From: Zymomonas sp.
Lineage (GTDB): Bacteria; Pseudomonadota; Alphaproteobacteria; Sphingomonadales; Sphingomonadaceae
Direction: 5' to 3'
Length of the DNA stretch: 7,797 nucleotides
Assembly: GCF_020216885.1 (NCBI RefSeq)
Contig: NZ_JAIWON010000143.1
Span: 1-7,797, forward strand
Every line of letters begins with the position of its first letter. The stretch's first letter is position 1. The translations under genes and the position numbers were made by a program. Below, in pieces: positions 6,593 to 7,797 of this stretch. The notes under the pieces are model-generated. The model did not search any database, was not told the origin of the DNA, and saw only the letters and a program-made list of their open reading frames with translations.

Positions 6593-7489
6593 GTGACAAC
6601 CAATTTTGTTTCGCTTTCAAAAAAAATTGAAGGTCGCATGGAATCTATCCGCATGGCCATTGACCAAGCGGCACAGGATTCCGGTGTTGATTTCTCTTAT
6701 CTTATGGCACAAGCCCGTTGCGAAAGCGGTCTTAATCCTCATGCCAAAGCGCAAGGGTCAACAGCGGCTGGTCTGTTCCAATTTCTTAATCAGAGCTGGC
6801 TTGGTGTTCTAAAACAGCATGGCGATGAATATGGTTATGGCTGGGCAGCTGATGCGATTAGCCGCGAGGGGGGACGCTGGGTTGTCCATAATCAGGAATT
6901 AAAATCCCGCATTTTTGAACTTCGAGAAGAGCCTGCGGCAGCAGCCGCAATGGCGGGAGCTTTCGCAGCTGACAATGCCCAAAAACTAAAGCAATGTCTG
7001 GGTCGCCCTGCCAGCCGAGGTGAATTATATTTTGCCCATTTCCTCGGGGCAGCCGGTGCCAGCCGTTTCCTGACAAAAAGAGCAGTGGATGGTAACGCCT
7101 GTGCCGCCCTCCATTTCCCGAAAGAAGCCAAAGCGAATAAAGCGGTATTCTATACTCATGATGGGAAGGGGCGTAGCTTTGATGAGGTCTATCATATGCT
7201 GGCCTCACGTCTTGACCGGAATGCTAATGATGCCGATAGCGAATGGCTCAAAAAAGGTAATCTTCACTACGCTGCTCATTATAAGGTCATTCCTGATCGC
7301 TTTGAATCCCCACAAAATAACGCTCGTCTTATTTCTCTCGCGATGCAGGGCGTCGATGGTATGACTGCTGCTGCGATGCTCAGCCACCGTCCCAATACCC
7401 ATAGCGCTACCAATGCAGATGCCCATAAATATTCTAATGATGCCAGAATGGCCTATGCTCTAATTTCTTCTTCGTTGAGCAATATCTAA
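6593..7489 (+). CDS. Lytic transglycosylase-like SLT-domain protein without a signal peptide
   Basis: The protein cleaves, or is related to enzymes that cleave, the MurNAc-GlcNAc bond of peptidoglycan. The N-terminal half has an SLT lysozyme-like fold. ARCESGLNPHA (41-51) contains the expected catalytic Glu44, GLFQF (60-64) is the second family motif, and SWLGVLKQHG follows. YFAHFLGAAGASRFL (145-159) stands where many SLT enzymes have AYNAG. The remaining 140 residues hold no domain I recognise. The total is 298 residues. The GTG at 6593 has AGGGGGA nine bases upstream; an ATG at 6638 (283 residues) with AAGG four bases upstream is an alternative. Neither start gives a signal peptide, so export would need another route, or the enzyme may act in assembly of an envelope structure such as a flagellum, pilus or secretion channel. 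It stands alone behind the typA terminator. Confidence 0.85.
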   Translation: MTTNFVSLSKKIEGRMESIRMAIDQAAQDSGVDFSYLMAQARCESGLNPHAKAQGSTAAGLFQFLNQSWLGVLKQHGDEYGYGWAADAISREGGRWVVHNQELKSRIFELREEPAAAAAMAGAFAADNAQKLKQCLGRPASRGELYFAHFLGAAGASRFLTKRAVDGNACAALHFPKEAKANKAVFYTHDGKGRSFDEVYHMLASRLDRNANDADSEWLKKGNLHYAAHYKVIPDRFESPQNNARLISLAMQGVDGMTAAAMLSHRPNTHSATNADAHKYSNDARMAYALISSSLSNI

Positions 7490-7797
7490 CTCTGAAATCC
7501 CAAATTTTGATCATATTTAAGCCAAAAACTAGTCGGGAAAAGATATCTATCAATCTATCTTCAAAAAAAGAATCATTCTTTTATAAGCAAATCATATCCT
7601 ATAAATGGGTGATTTTAATTATCTATAAATCCAACCTTAAGGTAATTTAATGTATTTAAAGTCATGATTTGGAAAATAGATTGATATCGGATGAATTAAA
7701 TATATCTGCTTGACACTAAAGCTAAATCAGCTTTAGCAGGTTGTGATTTATATGCCAGTTTTTGGCAAGGCTTTTTAATAAAGATGACTTTTGATGG
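7490..7797. other. AT-rich 3' region, no supported gene
   Basis: This tail contains no convincing coding frame. It holds a weak A-T stem (AAAAGAA at 7566-7572, TTCTTTT at 7576-7582), the dyad at 7716-7736, and a small hairpin TGCCA-GTTTT-TGGCA (7753-7767) followed four bases later by TTTTT, which could be a weak plus-strand terminator. An ATG at 7784 has only four codons before the edge and cannot be judged. Confidence 0.5.
7710..7736 (+). promoter_or_regulatory. TTGACA followed by a perfect inverted repeat, possible operator
   Basis: A consensus -35 hexamer TTGACA (7710-7715) directly abuts CTAAAGC-TAAATCA-GCTTTAG (7716-7736), a perfect 7-bp inverted repeat that would fill the promoter spacer. 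No good -10 is found at 16-18 bases (TTTAGC at 7732 is poor), so promoter activity is uncertain. The repeat could instead fold as a hairpin. It shares AAAGC-N7-GCTTT with the site at 4171-4187. Confidence 0.35.

Noticed and set aside
7521..7766. Ten-base inverted repeat GCCAAAAACT (7521-7530) and AGTTTTTGGC (7757-7766)
   Set aside because: It could suggest element ends, but there is no transposase between them, no flanking duplication was seen, and the A-run makes a chance match easy.
7718..7797. Minus-strand open frames entering from the right edge, as the end of another gene
   Set aside because: Two frames stay open for 24 and about 33 codons, but neither has recognisable sequence, and the AT-rich composition gives no reason to choose either.

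Overview
The window looks like chromosomal DNA of an alphaproteobacterium in the Sphingomonadales, and Zymomonas is the best guess. This is inference from three things: moderate-GC coding regions separated by very AT-rich gaps, a sphingomonad-style TonB-dependent receptor, and a TypA/BipA GTPase beside a signal-less lytic transglycosylase. No RNA gene, insertion sequence, CRISPR array or phage module was seen.

Layout, left to right. (1) A truncated minus-strand gene whose N-terminus is a hydrophobic export or membrane segment runs off the left edge (1-173). (2) A bidirectional hairpin terminator (330-366) ends a complete 821-residue TonB-dependent outer-membrane receptor on the minus strand (409-2874). 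(3) An AT-rich gap of about 490 bases holds the receptor's probable promoter and, at its far end, a hairpin behind the next gene. (4) A minus-strand gene (3367-4053 or 4104) encodes a small exported protein resembling the DUF6624 family. (5) A divergent, very AT-rich region (about 4105-4370) is rich in short perfect dyads. (6) On the plus strand an unannotated-looking 42-codon reading frame with one clear transmembrane segment (4389-4517) lies 31 bases ahead of typA (4549-6366), with a hairpin over its start. (7) typA is followed by a nested hairpin and a strong intrinsic terminator. (8) A GTG-initiated lytic transglycosylase-like protein (6593-7489) is followed by an AT-rich tail with an inverted repeat that matches one upstream of the DUF6624-like gene.

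Functionally these look like mostly independent transcription units: nutrient or metal-complex uptake across the outer membrane, an exported protein of unknown role, a ribosome-associated stress GTPase, and a peptidoglycan-acting enzyme. No new multi-gene system is evident. The observations most worth following are the small membrane-protein frame with its start-covering hairpin ahead of typA, and the pair of AAAGC-N7-GCTTT dyads.
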